Shown here one piece after another: positions 33,003 to 44,814 of a stretch of DNA of 64,000 nt (its first letter is position 1; each line of letters starts with the position of its first letter). This stretch comes from Undaria pinnatifida. Lineage: Eukaryota > Sar > Phaeophyceae > Laminariales > Alariaceae. Location: positions 14,041,971-14,105,970 of the forward strand of contig JABAKD010000025.1 of the NCBI GenBank assembly GCA_012845835.1, written 5' to 3'. The position numbers and the translations under genes were made by a program. A model generated the notes under the pieces. It did not search any database, had not been told where the DNA came from, and saw only the letters and a list, made by a program, of their open reading frames with translations.

Positions 33003-34290
33003 CACAACAGCAATTTTATTTTGATGTCTTGTACTAATACGTGTGCAACTTTCCCCTTTTGTCTCTCCGGCGCACACCAGCCCATCTCGGTCCAAGTGCG
33101 ATCCAGGTTCCAGTGTAACGAACATACGAGGGTACACAAGACACCTATTCATTTTTTTTAAACCGATTACTGTCCCAGGCGGCTCCGTGATTCGATGCAT
33201 GGTTGTCTCGTCAATCTCAGCCCGGCTTTAACTGATTTTTTCTTCGTTCCTACACTACGCCCTGTACTGTACTGGTATGCTAGATGCAACTGGGCTTTCT
33301 TGTCTCTTTGGCCCACCAGCCTAACGGTCCAGGCGCCAGACAACGTTCTGTGGTGGTGCCCACCCCCCGTGCATACGCCAACAACTTAGTAAGGCCTCAA
33401 AAAGCGTGAAACAACGTTTCATCCTGTTTGGCTTGAGGCAAGGCTCGTGGTGTACTACAACCAGTGTCGACACCTCCTACGGTAGAGGTGCAATATCTGT
33501 TTATTGTTAACTCTCCTCGTTTGGGGGAGTTTTTTTTTTCTCGCCCAACTACCGTTTTGCGAACAAACTGAAGGCGCGATCCGGTATAAACGAACTCGCG
33601 ACTCGGGGTATACGAAACAGCAATTATAATTGTTAAAAAACATGAACGTGGGTCAATAAGCCTCGTCACGCCAAGAATTAGTTTTAGCCCCGACGATCTA
33701 CCTCTATCGCGGCACGCGTCTACTTCCTACTCTAGTAGAGGCAGGTTGAGCTGGGGGGGCGTTGGCTCATGGGTATGCGGTGGGGATTAGTGCGCGAGTA
33801 ATCGCTACGGGGCAAAAGTATCGCTACGGGCAAAATCGAACGGAGAAACTACGGAGGGTGCAGGCGAAGAGAGATGCCGTGGTACTATTATTGGTGCAGT
33901 CAATCAAACTTTTTTTTTGTTTTGCCATGTAGACATCATCAGCGCTCGTTAGTGTGCTTCCTTCCGTGCTTGCGGTCCTGTGCAGGCATTCTTCGGCTAT
34001 GATATCATGCTTCGTATACCGGGTATTACGCCGCAGCGGCGCATATCAAGCTTTGTATATACGCTCGACGTCACGCATATACCTTGGTACAACCCAGGCG
34101 ATACATGCATGCACTTTCTTTTGTCGTCCGTACTTGCGTGCTTGTAGTTGCACTCGACGTCTGTTGTACGCAGGAGTGGTTAGCCCCAATACGTCCGCCG
34201 TTACGAGCATGCCGCATGCAACGCCCCGTGCGAGCGTTATCACCAGGACTGAGAAGTATCGGGTGCTTTCGCGAGTCCAACCTCAATATT
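33003..34290. other. Mostly unassigned sequence, with one family B-like end
   Basis: 33,475-33,490 (CTCCTACGGTAGAGGTGCAA) and 33,697-33,715 (ACCTCTATCGCGGCACGCGT) are family B termini bracketing about 240 bp. The rest has no recognisable gene, domain or repeat. Confidence 0.5.
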
Positions 34291-34294
34291 TTCT

Positions 34295-34690
34295 CGTTTT
34301 CATATGCAACTGAACCTGTGCTGTGGAGCAAGCTGGGAACGTTTGCTCATGGTCAAAATCGGCTTTGATAATCAGATGCAGATCAACGTTTGGGTGCGAG
34401 CAAGCTGGGGGTGTTTGCTCATGAGTATAACCATGCTTGCTCGTGATCAAATGATGTCTGCTCACGAGCGAAGCCGTGATGCCTCGCGATCAAATGCAAC
34501 TTGGCGTGTGCTGGTGAGCAAGTGGGAGACGTTTGCTCATGAGCACAGCCACATTTCAACAATGTTTGCTCGTGATCAAACTCTGCTTGTTCACCAGCAA
34601 AACCATGTGGGCTTGTGATCCAACGAAACTCAGCGTTTGCTGGTGAGCAAGCGGGAGATGTTTGTTTGAGAGAAAATACGTTGGCCCGTG
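34295..34690. repeat. Degenerate tandem array of GAGCAAG / TTTGCTCATGAG words
   Basis: GAGCAAGCTGGGAACGTTTG, GCGAGCAAGCTGGGGGTGTT, GTGAGCAAGTGGGAGACGTT and GTGAGCAAGCGGGAGATGTT recur at irregular spacing. They alternate with TGCTCGTGATCAAA and the near-palindrome GCTCATGAGC. Confidence 0.7.
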
Positions 34691-36285
34691 TTCAAATGAA
34701 CTCAACACTTCCTCGCCACCGCCATGGTTGCCCGTGATAAGGGCGCGACTGGTCGCCACCACCTGCGTGCGTGACTGTTCCTTGTTTAGTGACTGCACTC
34801 TTCACAGCGAAATCTTGACGCTTAAATTACGCATGGGTGCGCCAAGCTTGTCGACGAGCATACATGCAAGCAAATATTATAGGTATGTAAGTACACGTGT
34901 GGGAACATCGCAATAAACATTGCTTGGTATGTACGTTGCCGCCGTGTTCTGCTCGCTTGTGTTGCCGCTGCTCGTTGCCCCGATGGCGGTCGGTCTTCCC
35001 GATGCACTATTGCGGCCCGTAGCCAGTGCCCGATTCTGAGCGTCGATCGTGCCGTTGGCCTGCCCACTTCGCCGCTGGTTGCTGACTGCCCGTGCCTGTC
35101 TGGACATTGCTCGTGCCCCCATGATCGCCCGCCGTCCTTAGTGAGACGCTTACCCGTGGCTCAATGTGTTGCCCATATTGCTCTTTCATTGTGCATATTG
35201 GAGCGGGGTAGTGGTCGGCAGGGCATTATTTGGTTGGGAGGTTGTGGCAGTGTCTGCCTTTATGTAGGTTTCCTAACGTACATACCGTCTCGAGTATCGC
35301 CTGGCTGGCCTCTCTCTAGCCACCCAGCTGGATAGAAGATGATGACATTGTGGCGTGGCCAATATATAGAGAAGGACAGTTGTTACGGTATTGCGGACGT
35401 TGGGGCTCAGAACTAATGGTAACTTTGAGGGTCGGCACAAGATTGCCGGCGCTGAAATATTTCTATCCGCCATGACCTTCTTCCATCTCCTTGCCCGTTG
35501 TAGCCCGCGCGCCGTGCTCCGTACGTTTTAGAGCCGCAGATGGGTGACACGGACGCCGCGGGAGAGAACACGCAACACGCGTGAGAAAGTTTGCAAGGCT
35601 CTGATAAAGATCCTCGACCTCATCGCGTCAGGCGTGGCCGACGCTTACTCCGCGTCGGATCGTGTTGGGGGAAGGAATCCAGGAAGGGGGAAGACTTAGG
35701 GTAGGGGGGGGGGTTGCGGCACACTTATTGTATTGGGAGGGTTTTTGCCTAACGTAGTAACTGGGCCCCGGGTTTTACCCTCTCAATTTGGTTGGCATAG
35801 TGCGTTTCGGGAGGTGTCCAAAACGACAGCGCTCCTCTCGCTATGAACGTTTCGCGGTGCACGTGAAATAGTCTGGTACGTGTATTGAAGAAGGCGTTTT
35901 CTTGACGGAATCACCAGGCTGGGTTTTCATTCCTCATTCTTGGTTGATGTAGACAAAATTGGAATCACCGTCTAGGGAATCGCGCGGCCGTCCTTTCCTT
36001 GGCCAACCAGTTGCGGGGGATGTTACGGTGGTTTTCTAGGTCTAAGAAGAGGTTTCCAGTCGGGGCTTGGCAAGTAGGCAAAGAGCGGCAAGAACCGGTG
36101 GACCCAGAGAAAAATGTCTTCCTGATCCTACAGTAGCGATAGCTCGTGCTCGACCGGGTATGTCAGTTTTCCGTATCCGTGGGCCTTCGCGTGTGCCAGC
36201 GCTGTGTCAAGAGCTAGCGATGGGATGCGATTAGCGTCAGGGCTCCTACGGCCGGGCCGCTGAGGTCGCTCTCCCAAGTGGTAGT
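34691..36285. other. Mostly unassigned sequence with short coding-like fragments
   Basis: Low in window-internal repeats. At 35,532-35,698 a plus-strand frame reads E-K-V-C-K-A-L-I-K-I-L-D-L-I-A-S-G-V-A-D then A-Y-S-A-S-D-R. On the minus strand at 36,130-36,240 a frame reads S-L-A-L-D-T-A-L-A-H-A-K-A-H-G-Y-G. Both have coding-like composition, but I know no family and see no joined structure. Confidence 0.25.
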
Positions 36286-36289
36286 GCAC

Positions 36290-36530
36290 ACATGCTACGG
36301 TAGAGGTGTTCACCGTTCTTTTTCCGGAAGTCGTCACTTGAGGAGCTCCATACTCCACCCGAGTTTGTTTTTGAGCAAACCAAAAGTGCAATCCGATATA
36401 AAATCTCATCGTAGCCCAGGCATACGAGATAATCATTCTGCACAAACAGAAATGACGTTCCAACGATTGAGCTACGGACCCTCATCATTCTGAAAATACT
36501 TTCGCCAAAGTAAAACCTCTACCGTAGCGG
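36290..36530 (+). repeat. Family B MITE
   Basis: ACATGCTACGGTAGAGGTGT, ACTTGAGGAGCTCCATACTC, ATGACGTTCCAACGATTGAG and TAAAACCTCTACCGTAGCGG are inverted at the two ends. Confidence 0.7.
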
Positions 36531-36869
36531 ACGTCAGTTTGCGGGTCTATCTGTGAACCCGGTTAGCCTCTTCTGACGAGATGTTGTTGATAATTGACTG
36601 CAGCTTGAGCAGTAGGGCAGGAAAACTCCTTGTGAGTATCCCAACCGAGCCGCGTGCATGATGCACAAGGCGAGAGGGACTCATCTACGTTATGAAAGAT
36701 GCATGCAAATATGAAGTTTGTGACAATAGTACAGCACACGCCGGCCGTATGCGAATCCTGTTCATACACATACAAGGAGTACACAGGAACTTGCGTCCAA
36801 ACCCGGTAGACCCAAGTAGCCCAATGCAAAAGCTAACTCACACTATAACAATTATTGTATTCCATTCAT

Positions 36870-37205
36870 CATGCTGAAGTCTGCAGATGTCTGGTTTCGT
36901 CCCCCTCATGCGCGTTTTACAGTTTCCGTGCGCAGGACAAGCCTGAACGTCTTAGTCCTTTCTGTTGACCCTGGCATTAGCAGGGGAGTCACCGACCTGT
37001 ATCCTTCACGAGGGTACACACGCCGTAAAACGCGCGATCGAAGTATTACACGCAGCTTGCAAAGCTTGTCTGATCAAAAAAACATTCTTGGTCGATCTCA
37101 CAGCTGAGGTGTATTTTTCACTTTTTTTGAACATGCAAAGATGAGTTTCAACCATTCAATCGGTCATAATCACAGCTGACGTTTTCTAATTTTGATGAAA
37201 TACCT
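36870..37205 (+). repeat. Family A terminal fragment
   Basis: GTCTGGTTTCGTCCCCCTCA, GCATTAGCAGGGGAGTCACC, AAAACGCGCGATCGAAGTAT and CGATCTCACAGCTGAGGTGT. A second short end (CAAAGATGAGTTTCAACCAT, CACAGCTGACG) follows at 37,133-37,185. Confidence 0.75.
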
Positions 37206-38640
37206 GGTATGTATTATTCTGGCTAGGGTCGAGCTCGCTAGGGTTGGAATTCTTATCGTAAGGCCGGGGTGTGTTCAACACGATATTTTCAGTATAGAAT
37301 AATTCATGTTCTTACGGTCCAAAGCTCGAGCTCGAAATTCTTAACTGCAAAACCAAAAAAACTATTTGCTGTCGCGTAGAAAATGAACTGAATTATTACC
37401 CTCTTCCAGGCCGCGTTTCTCGTGCGAGAGAGGATGTCGATATTTTAAAATAAACATTTCAAGGACGTCAGCCGCGAGTTCGACGAATTTCGCGTCAATG
37501 CTCATCTTTGCAAGCTGCGTTGTTGGTACTTATAATATACTATATGGGTGAGTTTTCCCCGCTAACAACAGTAGTAGTAGTAGGTATTAACATAACAGAT
37601 GTAGAAAACAGAGGGAAACAAAGAGGGGAACGTGATATGGCCGACGGCGAAGACGAGTGGAAACTAGTACCAGGGTTCGTCGACGCAGCGGACCGTTTCA
37701 CGACGAGATGGCACAGGGGCGAGAGGCGGAGAAGAGCTGGCTACGCCACGCGGCAGTGGACGCCAATAGCAGCAACAAGGGTAAATCGGAGGGACCGGGA
37801 CGGGGGGCACCGGTACTGATACAGCTGTCGACGAATGCAGAAACGTAATGAATATTGAATCGTATGGCAAGGTACAGTAGTAGTAGTGGTTCGACTAATA
37901 AGTGGAGCGTCTGCTACTACTATTAGTATATGTACTATTAATATACTATTAAATCGATAGCCCTGCAGTGAGTGGTAAGTTTTGTGCTTTGTTTGTTTCC
38001 GTTCTGTTATAGAGTGTCAGTATAGCTGGCAATAGATTCGGTAGGATAGTCCGCAGATTCATGGTCTATTGGCCACAAGAAGGTTCTCTTAAACAGAATA
38101 TTCTGAGTGAAGCGGATAACCCGTAGAATCTAGCTAGTTTGTACCACAAGAGCGTTCTCGGAAATGGAACGCTCCTCCTCTGGACAAGATAGATAGAAGT
38201 AAGCGCGTTAAGCGCTCATGGGAACATTAGGACATCCAGGAGAACGTTCCCTGTACGTTCCATAGGAAAAGGTCCGGAGCAGAGCACAGTAGCAATGCTG
38301 GGGTGAAGCGAACTCTGTGAGCTTCACCCCACCCCCGTGCTCTCACTACCTGCTCTACCCGCTCTACCTGCTCTACCCAGCCCTATCGTGGCTAGGCCTG
38401 TGTTGTCTGTCTTTTAGAGTCCAATGAAGAGGAAATAATGTATAAGCTTTTGAGTCTATCCAGCGAGTCATGAGGAGAGACCAAACAAGGGCACCGGAAC
38501 CCATGAGGAGCACGCTTCCCAACACCGACCAACCACGCATCCCCCACTCGGAGTACCACCACAGTTCAGCGCGAAAGCGGCAGTAATGACACTTACTTGC
38601 TGTTGAGTTGCTTTTGTGCGCTTTTGTTCAACACTCCACT
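37206..38640. other. Unassigned stretch with a possible coding fragment
   Basis: At 37,637-37,819 a plus-strand frame starts M-A-D-G-E-D-E-W-K-L-V-P-G-F-V-D-A-A-D-R and continues R/W-rich to a stop; a second frame is also open there. A short AGT-repeat precedes it. 38,040-38,400 has repeated GAACGTTC/GAACGCTC words and CTGCTCTACC repeats. No family recognised. Confidence 0.25.
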
Positions 38641-38644
38641 AATA

Positions 38645-38965
38645 ATAATACCTTCACAAATGGCGTCGACGGCAGGGCCATGGGTTTTTTGGATCGTGGG
38701 TTCAAATCCCACATCCACCACATTTGACTTTTTCATACTACTTCCTCAATGTCGAACTTGAAAAATACTCTCCCCGCGGTATACCCAGGAAATGAAACGG
38801 CTTGGATAATTGACAGGTCCGCCCGAATATCCGGCCGACCTGGTATCCCGCTGTTTCAGGGGGGGGGGGGTGAAAAGAAGGCTAAGGTTGGGTACAAGCT
38901 ACAAGTATTGGTTAACCATTTGCAAGTGGTCAAACGGACTAATACCCCACTATTAATAGACTAAA
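38645..38965 (+). repeat. tRNA-derived SINE-like unit (family E), copy 3
   Basis: ACAAATGGCGTCGACGGCAG, GGATCGTGGGTTCAAATCCC then ACATCCACCA form an excellent tRNA-like T-arm and 3' end, and box B GGTTCAAATCC is intact. After the tail (GTCGAACTTGAAAAATACTC, GAAACGGCTTGGATAATTGA) the box A head CAAGTGGTCAAACGGACTAA reappears at 38,926-38,945. Confidence 0.65.
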
Positions 38966-38999
38966 TACCTTAACAACTGCATCAGAACTAAGGGGCGTC

Positions 39000-39720
39000 C
39001 ATTATGGCTTCTCATTTTTGGATTAAAGTGGATTTATTTTGAATTCGTAGGTCTTGTTTTGCCGTTTGCCTCTTTTTTAAAAAATCTGGCACGTACACTG
39101 TCGCCGGCGACGTTAGTTCACCACCGCCTTTGCTGCTGTCTCCGCTGCTGTGCTGCTGGTGTGGTGCCGGTGTGGTGGTTTCGATGGTGGTAGTGGTGCT
39201 GCTGTCGCGTTTGTGTGAGGACGAAGCTCTGTCTCGCGAACACAAGTAAGTGCGGTATGCTGTCGTAGGTGTGTATGTGATTCTTTGGCGGTGACGTGTA
39301 CAGCAGACAGAGGTATATTATTGGCAGTGGTGACATGTGATACTTGGTACGAGGTAGTACCCCCAAAAAGTCAAATAATCCCAGTTCTGAGAGGTTGGAT
39401 GAGCTGTTATTTCTGGGCTCAGAAATCACCAGATCCGCTGATTTCTGGCCTCGATTATTTCTGAACCCTGAAATAACGATGATTGCTGGTCCCATAGTGG
39501 ATGGTTTTGTTACTGTTGTCGACCCCAGGTTGCACAGCAGCGACAGCAGCATAAGCCTCTGCCTCGACTCGCGTAGCATACGAGGCAGCCTGATTAGGAC
39601 CGCGTACAGCAGCAGCCACGAGATCTTCAGCCTCCGGTGATTTGCACTCTTCCATCGTCGGGGAGTGCACGAACTTAAACTAGTCTGTATCACAACTTGG
39701 ACCTGTAGCTCTGACTCTGC
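39000..39720 (-). other. Unassigned stretch with an Ala/Glu-rich open frame
   Basis: The minus-strand frame (about 39,670-39,455) reads M-E-E-C-K-S-P-E-A-E-D-L-V-A-A-A-V-R-G-P then N-Q-A-A-S-Y-A-T-R-V-E-A-E-A-Y-A-A-V-A-A-V. Its composition looks coding. An overlapping longer minus-strand frame is less plausible. The stretch around 39,385-39,480 has several inverted ATTTCTG/CAGAAAT words. Confidence 0.25.
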
Positions 39721-40436
39721 TTCCCTACGCGCTCCGCGTGCAGGTCGTCGCTTACACAGCTGGGCCAGGGGTACCCAAGGCTATCGCTCATAGGACTATG
39801 AATTGCCGTTCTGATCTTCTTGCATCACATTTTTCAGAACCCCTCTCATTTGTTCTCTTTATTTTCTTTCTTTTTCTCGTCGTTATAGTCTGGTTGGTTT
39901 TGTTCTCGTATCCGGCACGCTAGCACTTCATCCGCATTACCCTTTGGATTAATTGTGATTGTTTGGTTTACTCTGTCACACTATCTGTGGCCACATAATT
40001 TGTATCTCTCTATGATGGAGAATTAGCACGGGTACTGGACTGGGTGTACTGATTATTATGTCGTTGGGTACATAGAACGGGTTGACGTGTGAAGACAACA
40101 CTCACTCCGGATAGATGTACCCAAAATGGCTAGTCTAATCGTCTGCAGCTACCAAAATGCGCGATGAACCATTGCAGCCGCTGCCTATACTATAGTGGTT
40201 TCGCTAGTAGTGCGTTAGTGCCTGGAGGAAAAGCATCAGAAACCGTACGAAACCGCGGGTTTGCACACGGTTTATTTATTATACGGTGCACCGTAACGAA
40301 ACAAAGGTTTCGTTAGTGCCTTGATGAGAAAAGCTTGAGAACCATACGAACCACGGTTTAGTACGGTTTATCTCCATTTATGCGGTGCACTGGAGAGCAA
40401 AAAAAGAAGAGTATGGTTTCCCATGCTAGCCAACGC

Positions 40437-40850
40437 CCGAATGGGTAGGTTGGACCGTAACTGGACCAAGTCGGAAGGCCATCTATCTACCATGGCCAGG
40501 GGTTTTGTTAGTGGGTGAGCTTACGCAATCCCACACCACCCGGAAACATGACATTCCGAGTGGCTATCTCCACCGAAACTGACCCTCAGGGGACAGGCCG
40601 GGTCGACATACACACGCATCCGTATACAACGGCAGCTTGCGCTGCCGGGGTTGCAACGAGAACCACTGATAGGGACAGCTTACGCTATACCTACAATGGG
40701 ACCCGAAGGGTGCGCCAGCTAATAATAGCGTTGGGCTGCGAAAGCAACTGAGTTAAATCGACACACAAACGCGTATGAAAATACGTGGAAGTGTGGTGAG
40801 CTAATAAAGCTATATTTTTCCCCATCCGCCGGAGGATTAGAAAAAAAAAA
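40437..40850 (+). repeat. Family F repeat, copy 1
   Basis: CGAATGGGTAGGTTGGACCG, ACTGGACCAAGTC, GGTGAGCTTACGCAATCCCA, GACAGGCCGGGTCGACATAC, CGGCAGCTTGCGCTGCCG and GCGAAAGCAACTGAGTTAAA, ending CCATCCGCCGGAGGA. The nearly perfect CGGCAGC/GCTGCCG hairpin is conserved in copy 2. Confidence 0.8.
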
Positions 40851-41294
40851 AAAAAGGTTTCCCATGCTGTACGGGGAATGTAACCGCGCTATATATATAG
40901 CAATAACAACCGTTCAACGGGGAATCGCGCCGAACGTGTCACAGTACCGTGGGATTTACTCTATTTACAAGTAAGTACTGAATCTGAAAACAGCACCGAG
41001 TCGCACCGTAGGATACACGAAGGCACCCAATTGCACCGTAGCAATTACGATTTTCGGACACCGCACCGAACCGCACCGTAGGATTTTTTTTTTTCTAAAC
41101 CACAAAGTCATTCATCAAAATGTTCCAAGATAGAAGGTTACGTCAAAACAAGCTGTTTCCTCGCAACCTGCCGAGTTGTTGCTAGGCAAGGGAGAGTCAT
41201 ATTGCTGCCTGCAACAGCAGCGCAGCAGTGCTTTTGCTTCTCGTCCTCTATTGTACACCCGCCCCTCGGTCCAGGCCACTTGTAGGTAGAAACC

Positions 41295-41700
41295 GACCAA
41301 CGCACGAATGGGTAGGGTGGACCGAAACTGGACCAAGTCTGCCCCGGAAGGCTATTTTGTTATGGCCGGGGGGGTATGTTGGTGGGTGAGCTCGCGCAAC
41401 TCCCACACTACACGGAATGACGATGTTCCCGGTGGCTACCTCCTCCGCACCTGGTTCCCGCACCTGATATCCAAGAATCAGGCGCGGTCGACATACTCAC
41501 GCATTCACGTACGACGGCAGCTTGCGCTGCCGCAGGAACATTGATGGCCGGTAGGGAAAGCTCGCGCGTCGGGTGAAGGGTACTAGCGCTGGGTTGCGAA
41601 AGCAACTGAGTTAAATCGACACACGACGCGTATGAAAATACGTGGAAGTGTGGTGAGCTTGGACTAAGCTTTATTTTTTTTCCCATCCGCCGGAGAAAAA
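41295..41700 (+). repeat. Family F repeat, copy 2
   Basis: Collinear with copy 1 over about 400 bp, with the same hairpin (ACGGCAGCTTGCGCTGCCGC) and the same end (GAAAATACGTGGAAGTGTGG, CCCATCCGCCGGAG). A third partial copy lies at 41,735-41,870, and inverted ends lie at 42,598-42,655 and 48,945-49,050. Confidence 0.8.
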
Positions 41701-42180
41701 AAAAACAAAAAAAAGAGAGCAGGTAAAATTCGCTAGCTAGCGCTGGATTGCGAAGAGACAAATAAGATAAATAAACGCACGGCATGCTGTATAAAAACAC
41801 GTGGAAGGGTGTGATGAGCTTATTATATTTTCCCACATCCGTCCGTCGAAGCACCCCCCGCCCTCCAAAACAAAAAAAAAAAACTCGCAGTGTTTTCCAA
41901 TCGACTTTTGGTTTCATTATGGATGTATTTTTTTTCGGATCTTTGTAATAGTGTTCTATCACATTTGTGTGACCGTGGACAGCAACAACAACTTGTTGTG
42001 GCTAGTGTCTAAACTGTTTGCTGGCTAACACTGGCTGTCTGTTCGGCCGGCGGTCGATTTTCGTCCGCTTGCACGTACCTGTTTCGCGTACCTACCTGTT
42101 GGTGGGCACTGCCGGCGGCTCCGAAGCTCGTCTATAACAACCACGCAGCTTGCAAAAAGTTGGGTTGCAACCATTTAAGA

Positions 42181-42390
42181 GTGATTCTACGATAGCTCCC
42201 CCCAAAACCAGCGATTTTACGTTTCATGGGCTGCTCGCCACAACAAGGAAGGATGACATGAAAAAAAAAACATATATTTCCTTGTTTATTTTCTTGTTTG
42301 CAAGGGACTATCGAACGATGACGTCGGGGGGGCAAGCGGCACCGTATTTTAGGAGATACGGCCGGGAGCTGGTTTCGCTAAAATAAATTA
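42181..42390 (+). repeat. Family C MITE
   Basis: GTGATTCTACGATAGCTCCC, CCAAAACCAGCGATTTTACG, CGAACGATGACGTCGGGGGG and GATACGGCCGGGAGCTGGTT. The right terminus is lost. Confidence 0.72.
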
Positions 42391-42951
42391 AAGTAACTTT
42401 ACAGAAAAAAGTGGTGTTCGTGGAGGCGTGGAATGGATTCTGATTTAACAGATGAATTATTGTCGATCGTCTCGAGAGACGAAAGAGAACAGGATAGCCA
42501 GACAGCATCGACAGGAGAGCTGTCGCGCTTGCCAAGGACGGTCGCGCGAGGCACAGGGGAGCGACAGCGCTTAGCACCGTAGGGTTGAAAGGATTTTTCG
42601 TCTATTTCTCTTTTATCCTCCGGCGGATGGGGAAAAATAAAGCTTAAGCTCACCACACAGTTGAAAGGAGTCATCAAGCAGATAGATGGAGAGCCCATTA
42701 TAATTGATCGACTTTCCCACCCGCCCGCCCTGTCGCTCAAGAGGGAGGGAATAAGGTTGCATCTCAAGTCGGTGCAATTGTTGAGGGGGGCTGTGGGAGG
42801 TAGACAACTAACTGCGCAGAAAAAGGGAGCGGGTCTATCATAGTCCGTCCGGGTGGCCGGATCTGTAAAACTTGACTAAACTTTGGAGGGGTTTCATAAG
42901 AGGTAGGTGGGCAGCTCGAGAAGCCGCCGCCACGCGGCCGGGGGGCGCTTG

Positions 42952-43335
42952 CTAAGGTATTAGTGGGGTATTAGTCCGTTTGACCACTTGCAAAAGGTTA
43001 ACCAACAGCTTACTTACCCAAACTAAGCCTTATAACACTCTCCCTCCCTGAAACGGCGGGATACCAGGTCGGCCGGATATACGGGCGGACCTGTCAATTA
43101 TCCAAGCCGTTTCATTTCCTGGGTATACAGGGGGAGAGTAATTTTCAAGTTCAACATGGGAAAAGTCTGAAAATGTTTTTTATGGTGGATGTAGGATTAG
43201 AACCCACACCAAGAAAAAAACATGGTCCTGCCGTCGACGCCATTTGCTGAGGTATTAGTGGGGTATTATTAATAGTCCGTTTGACCACTTGCAAAAGGTC
43301 AACCAATAGCTTACCCAAACTAAGCCCTATAACAC
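42952..43335 (-). repeat. tRNA-derived SINE-like unit (family E), copy 4
   Basis: The head is present at both ends (42,955-43,010 and 43,245-43,310: GGTATTAGTGGGGTATTA, GTCCGTTTGACCACTTGCAA). The body is CTGAAACGGCGGGATACCAG, CGGACCTGTCAATTATCCAA and the reversed T-arm GATGTAGGATTAGAACCCAC, in which box B is mutated. Confidence 0.65.
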
Positions 43336-43339
43336 GCTC

Positions 43340-44340
43340 GTGACAGGCTTGTATTTTATTGTTATTTTTTACTGCATAGGGAAGAGGTCTACATTGTAAC
43401 GCACGTGACACATTAATCCAGAATTTGTGAGCCATATCAAACCTGCGATTTCGTAAAATAAATGTTGGGCCCGGGCTACCGTACGAAGAACGACTCGTCG
43501 TACTCACAGACAGCTAACGTTCCATTTTTTTTTTGTGAAATAGCAACTAACTAACTCTGAAACACCATCATATGAGGTAATAACTAAGTAGCGCAGGAGA
43601 GTAAATAATAAACGAGGAACAGAAGATGTGAACCCAGGCTGTTGTGTGGGGAGGAGAGGGTGTGAGGTCTGAGACACTTCCTGCGTCTCCCGGACTTCCT
43701 ATTTCGCTTTGAACGACAGCAATCTCTGCCTTTCTTCTTGCCATGTTTCTCATTATACGCTCTGTATGAGACTAACTACTACTACTACTACTACTGCTAC
43801 TACTACTTATTACTACTGGTATATATGCTCTACCACCCACTCAAAAGAGTCACACTTCAACTGAAACACATATATGTACCTGGTATATATGTGTATATGT
43901 ATGGTCATTATTTTTGCGGGGGATTCGGTCAGGATTATTTTCCCGTCTCGGCCTCAGCCTTCGATTCTCGGAACGGGAATTCTCACTCAAATAGCTTCGT
44001 TCAACCGCCGTCTTCGGGGGGCAGCTCCAACGCTCCTTACCCTGCCGTATCCGTTCCGCACCCCGACGTGAACGAGGATAGACGCTGAGCGCAACAAGCG
44101 AGAAGTGCGTTTTTTTCTTGTGTTTTGGGCGGTATACGCCCGAGCTATTATTCTTGGATCTTGGCATATATATGTAGAGCTTGAACGGAAAATTAGGCTT
44201 GATTTACCAATTGGCATCTAAATTTCTTCCCGACGTTGCGTTTTTCATGGCCACCTCGAAGCGCTTGCCCTATCGTAGCTACTACTACTACTATGTGACG
44301 TTTCCTCGCGCTCGGTGGATATTGTGCTATATAAGCAACG
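43340..44340. other. No gene recognised; short ACT microsatellite
   Basis: An (ACT)n tract lies at 43,773-43,812. Plus-strand frames around 43,930-44,090 are Ser/Pro-rich and of ordinary length. No repeat family identified. Confidence 0.4.
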
Positions 44341-44559
44341 AAGGGTGTGTCGTGAGTACGATTCTCACCCAGATCATATTTGGTATTCAGGAGCGTGCGC
44401 GCTGGAGACTTTATGAATGCTTATGGTAGTTGTTAGTGTTCTCTTGAGTACTACTAACTGTAGTACGTGGAGAGGGGATAGCTCCGGAAATCGCTCTTAC
44501 TAAGTCGGTGAAAACTAATTAACGAACTCGAAAACATATTTTCAGTTGATTTTTTTGCA

Positions 44560-44735
44560 TAACCCACACACTGTGAGTGTTACTGAGTCAAGTGACAGCA
44601 GTTTAGGTAGTGCTATACGTCGTGAATTCGATTCTCACTGACTTCGTAATTTTTGAATGGTTTTTTTGGTAGTTTAACATATATATGTCGTAGCACTACC
44701 CCTGAGCTACTGAGTCAAGTGATTGAGTGTATCTC
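44560..44735. repeat. tRNA-derived fragments in opposite orientations
   Basis: Plus strand 44,595-44,645: a D-arm-like GCAGTTTAGGTAGTGCTA and the T-arm GTGAATTCGATTCTCAC with 4 of 5 stem pairs. The minus strand near 44,715-44,690 reads GTAGCTCAGGGGTAGTGC, a near-perfect box A. A related T-arm (GTGAGTACGATTCTCAC) is at 44,350. All lack complete cloverleafs. Confidence 0.45.
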
Positions 44736-44814
44736 CGTGGGAGGCTAGCCCTCTTTGCACGACGCACTTGCAAATACAGGACAGCTCATTGTATTCAGTG
44801 TATATCGTAACTAC

